From contig CM061138.1 of NCBI GenBank assembly GCA_030789695.1, positions 179,901,051 through 179,965,050 of the forward strand: 64,000 nt of DNA. The letters run 5' to 3'. How positions within the stretch are numbered: the stretch's first letter is position 1; each line of letters begins with the position of its first letter. Below the pieces are notes generated by a model. That model searched no databases, had not been told where the DNA came from, and was given only the letters and a program-made list of their open reading frames with translations. The stretch is from Scilla litardierei (lineage: Eukaryota > Streptophyta > Magnoliopsida > Asparagales > Asparagaceae). A program made the position numbers and the translations under genes. Shown here one piece after another: positions 55,041 through 64,000 of the stretch.

Positions 55041-55326
55041 TGATAGATCCGGAAGCAAATCTGAACTTTATTGAAGAAAATAGCGATAAAAAGGATAACT
55101 TTGGCTACAATTGTATGGCCAACCACCCTCCCAAGACGTCGTTAATAGGACGTCCGCACTCTTCCCCATATAAACCCACTGCAAAATTAAAACAAATTAC
55201 AAGTTTACCCTTATGCTAATAAAATAATAGAAACTAAATCATAAGGATGCGAACACGACCCTGAGTCAAGTGGTTGAGCCGGTTCCTCTGGTGCGTCGCC
55301 GCCTCGAGTACGTGATGAGTCCATCA
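55041..55326 (-). repeat. 3' LTR of the Reina element
   Basis: 286 bp, lacking about 53 bp that the other LTR has at 62432-62484, just before the CCCCATATAAACCC stretch. Confidence 0.92.
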
Positions 55327-55342
55327 CCACTCCCCCCAAAAG
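55327..55342 (-). other. Polypurine tract of the Reina element
   Basis: On the minus strand TTTTGGGGGGAGTGG abuts the 3' LTR. Confidence 0.8.
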
Positions 55343-56651
55343 AGCTACATATCCTCAAAGTGGAAATCTGGAAACTGTTGTGCCACGATGCTCGCCAACT
55401 CCCAGGTGCTCTCATGCTCTGACAAGCCCTTCCATCTCACCAACACCTCCTACTCTCCAGCACCCCCTACACACCACCTTCAACTCCTCAGGCTCCAATA
55501 TGACCTGCATATCCCCCGTCAATGTCTCTAAAGTGATGGAGGTGTATGCTCCCCAATCGCCTGCCGCAGCTGGGACACGTGAAACACCGGATGAATGACC
55601 GATCCTGGGGTCAACTTTAATCTATAAGCTACTGGCTACACCTTGGCCTCCACCTCCAAAGGCCCGAAATATCGGGAGAGAGCTTCTCATTTCTTCGATG
55701 GGCTAGGGACTTCTGCCTGTACGGACTCAATTTCAGATATACCATGTCCCCCACGTCGAATTGTACATCTCGACGGTGTAGGCCAACCCTCGCCTTCATG
55801 ACCTGCCGAGCTCTAGCTAAATGGAGCTTCAGCTCCATAACCCGGTCCCGCTCTGTCAAGTACTACACATCTGATACTGACATCGTCTCCTGCCCATAGT
55901 GCAGCAAGTGAGGGGGTTCCCGCCCATACAAGATCCTGAAAGGCGTCTGAGCGGCCGTGTGATGGGAGATGCTGTACCAATATTCCGTCCACGCCAGCCA
56001 AGGGGCACACTCCTTCGGACTCTCCGAGATGAAACACCACAAGTAAGTCTCGATGCTCCTGTTGACGACCTCAGTCTGGCCGTCAGTGTACGGATGATAG
56101 GCGGCACTTCGTCTCAAAACTATCCCCTGCAACATGAAGAGCTCCTGCCAGAATCTGCTCAAAAAAACATTGTCTCTATCAGAGACAATGGACTTTGGGG
56201 GCCCATGTAAGAGGATGACCTCCATCGCGAACACCTCCGCCATCGAAATTGCGCTGTAAGGGTGTCTAAGCGGTATGAAATGTGCATATTTGCTGAGGCG
56301 ATCCACCACCACAAATATCAATGTGAATCCCCCAGACTTAGGCAACTCGTCTATGAAGTCCATGGAGAGATCCTTCCAGACTCGCTCTGGTAAGGACAGT
56401 GGCTGCAGTAACCCTCCTGGGGACATCGCCATATACTTGTGACATTGACACACATCACACTCAGCTACCATCCTTGATTCGTCCTTCATTCCCCGCCAAT
56501 AAACCTCTTTAGCCAACATCTGATAGGTCTTGAGGACTCCAGAATGCCCGCCCACAGCAGTGCAATGAAACTCCTGAAGTATGTCTGGAATGTGGGTGGA
56601 TATCCTCAGTAACACTAGGCAACCCCAATATACCAATCTCCCTTCCTGCAA
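55343..56651 (-). pseudogene. pol 3' part of the Reina element: integrase and chromodomain
   Basis: Integrase reads open at 55863-56651 with the zinc region (HCTAVGGHSGVLKTYQML, CDVCQCHK), MDFIDELPKSGGF, VSDRDNVFLSRFWQELF and TDGQTEVVNR, so the catalytic D, D and E are present. Frameshifts follow. The GPY-type region (DMVYLKLSPYRQ) is near 55700-55780, and [15 protein letters not shown] near 55555-55600. The chromodomain end VLVRWKGLSEHESTWELA is at about 55375-55450. The chromodomain directs integration towards heterochromatin in this group. Confidence 0.9.
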
Positions 56652-59330
56652 CGCATATCCGGGTGATCTGCTGACACATGTAGAAGTGCCGCCCGAATGC
56701 CTGCCAGCTCCTGGTCTCCCTCGACCTCCCTCTGTAATGGCTCCCAGTCCTGAAGCACTGATATAGATAATGCCGCCAACTGTATATCCTCATCTCTCCG
56801 TGACAGAGCGTCGGCCTCCTTATTCTCTAGCCCCGGGTGGTATTCTATCTCGAATCTGTACCCCATCAGCTTCCTCAGCCACGTTTGGTGCTCCTCCGCT
56901 ACCATACACTGCTCCAACACATACTTAAGGCTACTCTGGTCTGTGCGCACTAAGAAGCACCTCCTCAGCAAATACATGCTCCACTTCTTAATAGCCAGGA
57001 CTATAGCCATCAGGACTTTAGTAAGCGATAGGGCGATGATCCTGCATCAGCACCGCCCCTAGTTCATGTCCCGAGGCATCAGCCTCCACAATAAATGGTC
57101 TCAAGAAATCGGGTAGCGCCAACACTGCCACAGTAGTCATGGCCTTCTTCAAGGCCTCAAAAGCAATTGTCGCCTCGTCACCTCACACAAACTGATCCTT
57201 CTTCAACAACTTCGTGAGTGGCCAGGCAATCGCACCATATCCATCTAAAAACCTTCTGTAGTAACCTGTAAGGTCTAGGAGCCCCCTCAAAGTGGTGGGA
57301 CACGGCCAGTACAACATTGCCGCTATCTCCGCCTTGTCTGCAGTTATTCCCTCCGAGGACAGCTTACTCTGGTCTGTGCACACTAAGAAGCACATCCTCA
57401 GCAAATACAGTCTCCACTTCTTAATAGCCAGGAATATAGCCATCAGGACTTTAGTAAGCGATATGGCGATGATCCTGCATCAGCACCGCCCCTAGGTCAT
57501 GTCCCGAGGCATCAGCCTCCACAATAAATGGTCTCAAGAAATCGGGTAGCGCCAACACTGGTACGGTAGTCATGGCCTTCTTCAAGGCCTCAAAAGCAAG
57601 TGTCGCCTCGTCACCTCACACAAACTGATCCTTCTTCAACAACTTCGTGAGTGGCCAGGCGATCGTACCATATCCCTCTAAAAACCTTCTGTAGTAACCT
57701 GTAAGGCCTAGGAGCCTCCTCAAAGTGGTGTGACACGGCCAGTACAACATTGCCGCTATCTCCGCCTTGTCTGCAGTTATTCCCTCTGAGGACAGCTCCC
57801 TCTCATATACCGACTTCAATCTGGCCCTTGCTGTCAGCACCTGGCTGTAAAAAGCGATAGGGCGATGATCATGCATCAGCACCGCCCCTAGTTCATGTTT
57901 CGAGGCATCAGCCTCCACAATAAATGGTCTCAAGAAATCGGGTAGCGCCAACACTGGTACGGTAGTCATGGCCTTCTTCAAGGCCTCAAAAGCAAGTGTC
58001 GCATCGTCACCCCACACAAACTGATCCTTCTTCAGCAACTTCGTGAGTGGCCAGGCGATCGCACCATATCCCTCTACAAACCTTCTGTAGTAACATGTAA
58101 GGCCTAGGAGCCCTCTCAGAGTGGTGGGACGTGGCCAGTACAGCATTGTCGATATCTTCGTCCTGTCTGCAATTACTCCATCTGAGGACACCACATGTCC
58201 CAGTACTCTACCTGTGGCTGCCCAAATAAGCACTTCTTTCTATTCACGTACAATTGGTGGTAGTGCAACTTCTGTAACACACCTTTAAATGGTCCAAATT
58301 CTCCTCCAAAGAGCGGCTGTATATCAAGATATCGTCAAAGAATACAAGTACAAATCTACTCAGGTATGGATGGAATACCTTGTTCATCAGGGACTGGAAC
58401 GTGGCAGGCACGTTAGTCAAGCCAAAGGGTGTGACTAAGAACTCATAGTGGCCTTCATGAGTCCTGAAGGCTGTCTTGGGAACATTAGCCTTCCTCATCC
58501 TGATCTGGTGGTAGCCTGATTTGAGATCTATCTTCGAAAAGATAGCTGACCCATGTAACTCATCGAGGACCTCGTTAATCACCGGTATGGGAAACTTGTC
58601 TGGCACTTTTTCCTTATTAAGCGCTCTGTAGTCTATGCAAAAGTGTCAGCTCCCATCCTTCTTAACTAACAGGACGGGACTGGAGAATGGACTCACACTG
58701 GGCTGGATAACACCAGCTTGAACCATCTCTGCTACCCTCCTTTCTATTTCATCCTTCTGTATCTGTGGGTAGCGATAGGGCCTCGCACTAATGGGGGACG
58801 CGCCCTCCCGCAAGACTATGGCGTGCTCGTGGTTCCTAGGTGGTGGGAGGCCCCCGAGGCTCCTGAAAAATCTCGCCAAACTGCTCCAGCATAGCCTGCA
58901 CCTCTCTCGGGATCTGCTGCTCCCTACCTGCCTAAGCGCCACTCTCTCCTGCCATCATGTGTAACTCTACCAGAAAGCCTGCTCCATCTGACTGGATGGC
59001 CCGTACTATGGTCTTCAGTGAGACCAAAGCTCTGCACAGACTGGGGTCCCCCTGCAGCACCACTGCTCTCCCATCCTCCTGGAACTCCATCGTGTGAAGT
59101 TTCCAGTTCACCTTCATCTTTCCAAATGTCTGCAGCCATGTCATGTCCAGAATGACATCCGTACTCCCTAAGTCCAGGGGTAAGAAATATGCCAACACCT
59201 GTCACCCCTGCAGTGTCAGCACCCGTCCTTGGCACACACATCTATTTCTCTCATTGCCCGTCCCCATCAGCACTCTAAAACTACCACGGTCCACCAGCTG
59301 TAGCCCTTACTGCTCTACTACCCTTCGGAA
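56652..59330 (-). pseudogene. pol 5' part of the Reina element: protease, RT, RNase H with triplicated segment
   Basis: Reading down: protease from about 59330 (VIDSGTTHNFIS near 59320, then a VILDMTWLQTFGKMKVNW block), the RT entry region ([35 protein letters not shown]), RT with [13 protein letters not shown] and an intact [19 protein letters not shown] (58244-58606), and RNase H with VEADASKHELGAVLMHDHRP (57616-58233). The RT-thumb/RNase H segment appears three times between about 56930 and 58230. The last RNase H part (MAIVLAIKKWSMYLLRRCF, HPGLENKEADALSRR) is at 56615-57010. Stops and frameshifts are frequent. Confidence 0.88.
56930..58230 (-). repeat. Triplicated RT/RNase H segment in the Reina element
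   Basis: A segment containing GGGCGATGATC(C/A)TGCATCAG, ATAAATGGTCTCAAGAAATC, CTGATCCTTCTTCA and GTCTGCAGTTATTCCCTC occurs at about 57028-57365, 57458-57795 and 57850-58200. Copies one and two also share TACTCTGGTCTGTGC...CATCAGGACTTTAG upstream, giving a period of about 435 bp. Only one copy would exist in a normal element. Confidence 0.88.
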
Positions 59331-60787
59331 ATGAAATTGTGGGTAGTTCCACTGTCAATGACTATTGTCACATCCTGATCGCCGATATGATCACTCAACT
59401 TCATGGTATGGTTCGGAGTGAATCCTACCACGGAGTTCAGAGAGACCTCTGCTACATCCAACTGAGGGTCCTCTGTAGCCTCCTTATCGATGGTCTCATC
59501 ATCCAGTTCCGTCTCTGCGTCCTCATCCTCCAACAACACCTGCAGTTTGCGTCTTGCGCACCTGTGACCTGGGGTAAACATCTCGTCACATCTGAAGCAG
59601 CCGTTTCTCTCTCATCTCAGCATCAGTCATCCTCCTGAGTTGTCCCCTGCTGGCGGCGCACTGCTCCTCTCCCCAGCCTTCTCCTTGCCTACCTGATCTG
59701 CTCCTGTGGTAGCCTTCACCCTCCATGAAACTGATGAAGCTCCACGCTGAACCTGTCCGCCCCAACCGCTCCTGGCTATTCTCTCCTCTGCCTGGTTGTC
59801 CTCTACCAGTTGTGCCATGTACATGACCTCCACCATCCCTTGAGGTTTGTATGGCCGAATCCCTGAGCGGATAATGGGCTTTAGGCCCTTCATGAAAGTG
59901 CCTTTCAGTGACTCGTCAGTGACTCCTCGCTCTCGCCCTGACAGTTGCTCGAACTTCTCTATGTACTCCCTCACGGGCCCGTCCTGCCTGAGTGCAAACA
60001 ACTGCTCGTGGAGGTTCCCCATGTGTGGATCACGAAACCTCTCCAAGATGCGGTCCCTAATCTCCTCCCAACTGCGAAATGGGTGTCGCTGCTCACTCCA
60101 CTGGTATCATCCCAAGGCTCTTCCCTCCATGCATACTACCGCTGCCTCCAGCTTCTGCGTCTCTGTCATGCGGGACACAATAAAGAATCGACCTGCTCGA
60201 TAAATCCACGCATGTGGATCCGCCCCCTCAAATACGGGCATCTTCAACTTCCGTACTCTGCCATCAATCCAAAGGTGTCACAGCTTGGCTCGTCCGTCTG
60301 CATGTCTAGGCTGTGTTTGTTAGTGCTGCTACCTCTCCCGATGTGTTTCATGTCCTCCATGTAGCCCTCTCCTACGATCTCCATAGCCCCCTCGAGGCCC
60401 TCCTCTCGCCCTCCGTAGCCTCCCTAGTCTCCACCACCCCCATAAGCAACTCCCCCTCCATCGTCATAGTAGCCGCCACCCCCTTCATCCCCATAGTGAA
60501 TCCCATCACCATGTACCTGCCCTGGATAGCCGCTGGACGTCGGATAGTGCTCTTCGTAGCCGGGACGCGTCACAGAAGGCTGAAAAACAGCAGATCGGGG
60601 CCCGCTACGCTCATGAAACCCACTGGCGGCTGCCAGGGGGCTGCCGTAGGCTGTCGGACCTCCGGCGGCCCTTGCCGGGTCGGGCGACCCTGTCGAAGGC
60701 TGGCACGGGTTGGTCGCCCCTGCCGTGGCTCCTCCGGGGCGGGGCGGCTGCCCCCGCCCAGTTCTAGGGCCGGCCGCCCCTCCCAGT
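59331..60787 (-). pseudogene. gag of the Reina element, 3' part
   Basis: On the minus strand the capsid domain is recognisable (KLKMPVFEGADPHAWIYRAG near 60230, then MERFRDPHMGNLHEQLFALR, REYIEKFEQLSGRERGVTDE, PYKPQGMVEVMYMAQLVEDN). A degenerate zinc region and the acidic EDEDAETELDDETIDKEATE linker to protease follow (59318-59600). The part at 60380-60787 is Gly/Arg-rich. The gene is cut at 60787 by a solo LTR; its start is at 62285. Confidence 0.85.
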
Positions 60788-61822
60788 TGTTAGTGGTTAT
60801 GCCCTAGCCAAACATTTGGACCTTTATGTTATGTCATTTTTCATTTATAAAATGTTTCTCTTATTGTTATTGTTATATTGCTTGCATGTTTCATTATAAA
60901 AATGTTTGAATAGTTGTTTTATTTTATTCTAAGCATTCCTAGTCAGTCATCGTTAAAGGTATAATGACGAATTGAGACTAGTATGAGTTTGGTTGATACT
61001 TATGATGTAATTATATGTATGGTGATACAAATCAAACTTATAGGTACTTGTTGGAGAACAATGTACTGAATAGACTCGTTATGAGATCATTACATGGATC
61101 AGTGTCATAAATGATCTCATAATAGTTGTCATAGAATCCTTAGACATGAAATCATCACATTTTCCTATATAAGGAACGTCATGTTTTGACATAACCAAAC
61201 ATTATTTTTAATCAGATAATCATAAAGGTTATGATTAAACATGATGTGAATTATGCAGAAGAAAGTGAATGAACAAGATGGAATTTGTCCCTCTCTTATG
61301 AGAAAGATATCTAATGGGCCCCTCGATAAGTAGCACTGAGAAATGCATGGCCGTGCTCAAATGAATGTCAATTTGATTTTATCAGTCTACTTAGTAAGCG
61401 AGAAATTAAACGTTTGAACAATATGAGTATAACACTGTCCATGACTTGTGTTCAAATCAGATATCATGTGACAAAAGGATTATGACATGTTCTATTGGTT
61501 AGGTTAATATCGGACTAACGATATTCATATTAATTGGGTAGTCATAATGTTTTGATAGAGACCAATTATGACTTGTGGGCTTTTAATGGGATTATGCCCA
61601 TTGTCAATTTGGTTGAGCCTATTGGGTCGCACACAAAGAGCGTAATGGATAGGATATGGTTTAAACGTGATTTCGAATTTGATTTGAAATTCGTAATAAT
61701 GCAAAATATCTTAACTGTCAGGTTTCTATTTTTCCGTAAATTCGTATTAATGCATGGATCTTGGTAGGTTTCTATTTTTGCGTTGCGTATAAACTTGTTT
61801 ATGCATGATAGAAATCCTAACA
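60788..61822. mobile_element. Solo LTR (1035 bp)
   Basis: TGTTAGTGGTTATG to AATCCTAACA with near-identical 5-bp flanks (CCAGT at 60783-60787, CCAAT at 61823-61827). The base composition turns from GC-rich to AT-rich exactly at its edges. No coding region or second LTR is present, so unequal recombination probably removed the rest. Copia origin is likely from the ends, but orientation is uncertain. Confidence 0.75.
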
Positions 61823-62285
61823 CCAATGATTCCTAGGGTTGCGTCGACCCTCTTTGGCCCCTCCGATGGATCGTTTTGCGGTAATCTTCTTTTCACTACC
61901 CTTCTTTTTCTTCGTAATACTCTCCATCCTCGGGAAGCAATCCCTCATCAAATTTCGTCATGTTCTTTCCCTTGTCCAAATGCTGCACCTTTTTCGAAGA
62001 TCTAGGGTTCATGCATTTCAAAGGTGGCGCTTTTATCGAAGAGCTAGGGTTCGTGTCGTCTTTCCCTCCTTCACCGTGAGAATCGATGAAGATTATTTGC
62101 GCGAGGGCCTCGTCTTGTTTGTTTTGCCTTGCGTTCAACCTCTCGTTGGAAGGCTCGATCCGTTCAACTGAAGCCGTCAACTTCTCAATTGCTTCTGTTA
62201 CGGTTTTCTTCACCACATCAATCTCCGCGTTGAGTTTCTCTTCCACCGCATTAATTCGATCTTTCGCCCTTGTCGACGCCACCAT
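61823..62285 (-). pseudogene. gag of the Reina element, N-terminal part
   Basis: ATG at 62285 on the minus strand, 10 bp after the primer site. The product MVASTRAKDRINAVEEKLNA continues as a coiled coil (VTEAIEKLTASVERIEPSNE) and a Lys/Asp/Glu-rich region, open to 61896. Such a coiled-coil N-terminus is usual for Reina-type gag. The frame then stops and the gene is split by the solo LTR. Confidence 0.8.
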
Positions 62286-62294
62286 GGATCGATG

Positions 62295-62308
62295 CTCTGA
62301 TACCAAAT
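62295..62308 (-). other. Primer-binding site of the Reina element (initiator tRNA-Met)
   Basis: On the minus strand TTTGGTATCAGAGC follows the LTR end TCTATCA, complementary to initiator methionine tRNA. Confidence 0.9.
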
Positions 62309-62647
62309 TGATAGAACCGGAAGCAAATCTGAACTTTATTGAAGAAAATAGCGATAAAAATGATAATTTTGGCTCAATTGTAGGGGCAACTACCATCCTA
62401 AGACGCCGTTAAGAGGACACCCGCACTTTCCTAGATTAATCATTCAAAACTCAATATTTGCATGCCCGAGGGCCGGTGGCCGCATCCCCATATAAACCCA
62501 ATGCAAAATTAGAACAAATTACAAGTTTGTCCTTATGCTAATAAAATAATAGAAACTAAATCATAAGGGTGCGAACACGTCTCGAGTCAAGTGGTTGAGC
62601 CGGATCCTCTGGTGCGCCGCCACCTCGAGTACGTGATGAGCCCATCA
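62309..62647 (-). repeat. 5' LTR of the Reina element
   Basis: 339 bp, TGATAGAACCGG to GAGCCCATCA on the + strand, followed by the target copy GCATC. On the minus strand a TATA-like TTTATATGG precedes the 53-bp stretch missing in the other LTR. Confidence 0.93.
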
Positions 62648-63303
62648 GCATCTTGAACTTTGGCGGAGTCGCGCTCGTCATCTGAACCAGAATAGTTAGG
62701 ACGATGTACATCATCGCGGCGTTTGGTCAACCGATAGGTGGATGCGCTGGATGAATCGACTGCTCCCCCTTCCGAACCATTGGGTGAGTTCAAGGGGAGG
62801 GGACTGTCCTTTCGGCTCTTCTGCTTGTGCCCGGACTTGGCCTTCGGGGGAGGACTGCGGTTGCGATCACGCATGCGATGAGCCTTTGTTTGCTCCACAT
62901 CGCTTTGAGTAGGTCGACGAAAAACTTTTCCATTGGTAGAGGATCCCGGGCCCTTTGGCCCAATGGAGTGGTTGTTGTCGCCCCTCTGACCACCATGGTC
63001 TCCATCTATGTTGTTGACCTCAGGTCTCTGTCGAAGTGGAGCAGTAACATCAATCAGATGGTTGACTTGTTGCTCTAAGTTTAGCTCGCCGTCCCTCTTG
63101 TTCCTCGGTGCGGCATTGACTAGATGCCTGGATGCTGGCATTGACCACTTGCGAAAACGCCTGGAATTGCTCATCGTGACTAGATGCGGCTCTGGCCTCC
63201 ATTGGGGAGAAGAAGAGCCAGAATCTTCCTCGATGATTGGGGCATCCGGGTCTCGACCGGCGAATGGTCCTGTGGACCCTCGGTTGGTGGGTTGAGTCAA
63301 CAT
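62648..63303 (-). pseudogene. gag of the Tat-like element, N-terminal fragment
   Basis: The ATG at 63303 (minus strand) starts MLTQPTNRGSTGPFAGRDPD. About 218 codons are open up to the Reina insertion at 62647. The stretch is rich in Arg, Ser, Pro and Asp (RMRDRNRSPPPKAKSGHKQK), like the disordered N-termini of Tat gags, and includes LNLEQQVNHLIDV. The next part of the gene is at 54592-55040. Confidence 0.8.
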
Positions 63304-63330
63304 TGTTGGTGATTAGGATGTTGACTTTAA

Positions 63331-63351
63331 TTTCCCATAGATGGCGCTAAC
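63331..63351 (-). other. Degenerate primer-binding site of the Tat-like element
   Basis: On the minus strand the LTR is followed by TTAGCGCCATCTATGGGAAA, which resembles the TGGCGCCGTCTGTGGGAA site common in plant Tat-lineage elements with a few changes. Confidence 0.65.
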
Positions 63352-64000
63352 TGTTGATGTGTGATTTTGTCAAACAGTGATGTGAAGCTGACGAGGACGC
63401 CTTCGGTGTCGTGGTGCTCCGTCGGCTGATGAGTAGGACCTAATGTTGAATGGATCTGGATCCAGGAGAGCTGAGTCCGATCTATCGGGCGAAGCCCGAT
63501 CTAACTCCGAGCTATCTGCTGAGTTGACTGCTGATCTATTTGTAGCACAGACAAATCGTCAGGGGGTCGGATCTGTGTTTCGATCCCTCCGATGCTTAAG
63601 TCAGTAAAAGACTTGAAGATGACTCGGGGCAGCCAAGGTTGACCTATTGGGAGATCGTCTTGGTATTATCACACCGAGCTATGGAGGAAAATGTAATTGG
63701 AAGTAAGAGAATGCGTTGTCAGAGTACATATTGCTTAGTATCTCTGGAGCTTGTCCCTAGTCCCATCGTCGTTTGGACTATTTATAGATGAGTGTCTCCT
63801 CGGTGTCGTTAGTAGACAACGGCTCTGCTGTAATGGTGGTATGATTGTTTTTGAAAGATAGGCGTAACTGTTGTTGACATACATGCCATTAATATCAAGC
63901 CCACCATTAACCAGCCCTTGAGGCTCGGAAGCCCGTGCTCAATGGGTTGAACGTGGTTTGGTTTTGACTGGGTAAGCATTTAGCTTTTTATGATGACTTC
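63352..64000 (-). repeat. 5' LTR of the Tat-like element, cut by window end
   Basis: It begins TGTTGATGTGTGATTTTGTC on the + strand and aligns with 32373 onwards. By comparison with the 754-bp 3' LTR, about 100 bp remain beyond the window. Confidence 0.85.

Larger units (their letters stand above)
55041..62647 (-). mobile_element. Reina-type chromovirus on the minus strand
   Basis: Short LTRs (286 and 339 bp; TGATAGA...CCATCA on the + strand) with perfect target copies GCATC at 55036-55040 and 62648-62652. On the minus strand it has an initiator-Met primer site, gag, protease, RT, RNase H, integrase and a canonical chromodomain. Short LTRs, primer site and the LPKSGGFTLIFVVVDRLSKY integrase sequence fit the Reina lineage. 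It carries a solo LTR in gag and a triplicated RT/RNase H segment and is inactive. Confidence 0.93.
32373..64000 (-). mobile_element. Non-autonomous Tat-like Ty3/gypsy element, extends past window end
   Basis: On the minus strand the order is 5' LTR (from 63352 beyond the window), a degenerate primer site, gag (63303 downward, in three pieces), tandem repeats, an antisense extra ORF, a G-rich polypurine tract and the 3' LTR (32373-33126). No protease, RT or integrase of its own is present, so it needs help in trans. Three later insertions inflate it: a TIR element (36761-37427), a Tekay element (38074-54591) and a Reina element (55041-62647). Extra ORFs, some antisense, and tandem arrays near the 3' end are known features of the Tat lineage. 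Confidence 0.8.

Overview
This window is nuclear DNA from a flowering plant with a repeat-rich genome. It holds one recognisable host gene, a mitochondrial prohibitin on the + strand, whose introns are filled with LTR retrotransposons nested inside one another. Plant origin is supported by the prohibitin sequence and GT-AG introns, Tekay, Reina and Tat-type Ty3/gypsy elements, a Ty1/copia-type gag, and plant promoter signatures. I cannot name the species.

Layout. 1-7287: a non-autonomous LTR element (LARD type; 5' LTR cut by the window start, 3' LTR 4382-7287) whose interior is about 2.7 kb of TG/TA-rich non-coding DNA. It sits in the gag of a minus-strand Tekay-like element (gag 7288-7858, LTR about 7979-10637). 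That element appears to lie in the 5' LTR of a decayed plus-strand Tekay-like element (10638-14365). 14450-14830: short repeats forming a foldback. 15271-15505: prohibitin TATA box, leader and a small upstream ORF. Prohibitin exons 1-4 are 15506-15673, 15751-15867, 30271-30441 and 30611-30823 and give 223 codons without a break; the last exon (about 65 codons in the family) is not in the window.

Intron 2 (14.4 kb) contains a complete Tekay chromovirus (16432-26345, TSD TCAGC) and a GC-rich, minisatellite-bearing repeat (about 26440-29650). Intron 4 is entered at 32373 by a minus-strand, pol-less Tat-like element that runs past the window end. It carries gag fragments, an antisense extra ORF (33460-35763), an 88-bp tandem repeat and a TIR element (36761-37427). 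Its gag is split by a second Tekay element (38074-54591, TSD TCCGC), itself interrupted by a gag-only copia-type element (41402-48231, TSD ACTGG), and by a Reina chromovirus (55041-62647, TSD GCATC) that carries a solo LTR (60788-61822).

Most interesting result. The LTRs of the intron-2 Tekay element and of the gag-only copia-type element carry the same U3 module. It is five doublets of about 34-bp hairpins (arms CTAGTCGGT/ACCGACTAG), about 50 bp upstream of the TATA box, with spacing that matches unit by unit (113/114/109/115 against 114/115/110/116 bp). The two elements belong to different superfamilies. The arm contains ACCGAC, the core of the plant DRE/CRT element bound by DREB/CBF factors, so the module looks like a transferable, possibly stress-responsive enhancer. 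Second result: three Tekay-like elements here share an apparent phase-1 GT-AG intron between gag and protease, and one of them has a further 70-bp intron inside integrase that its relative lacks.
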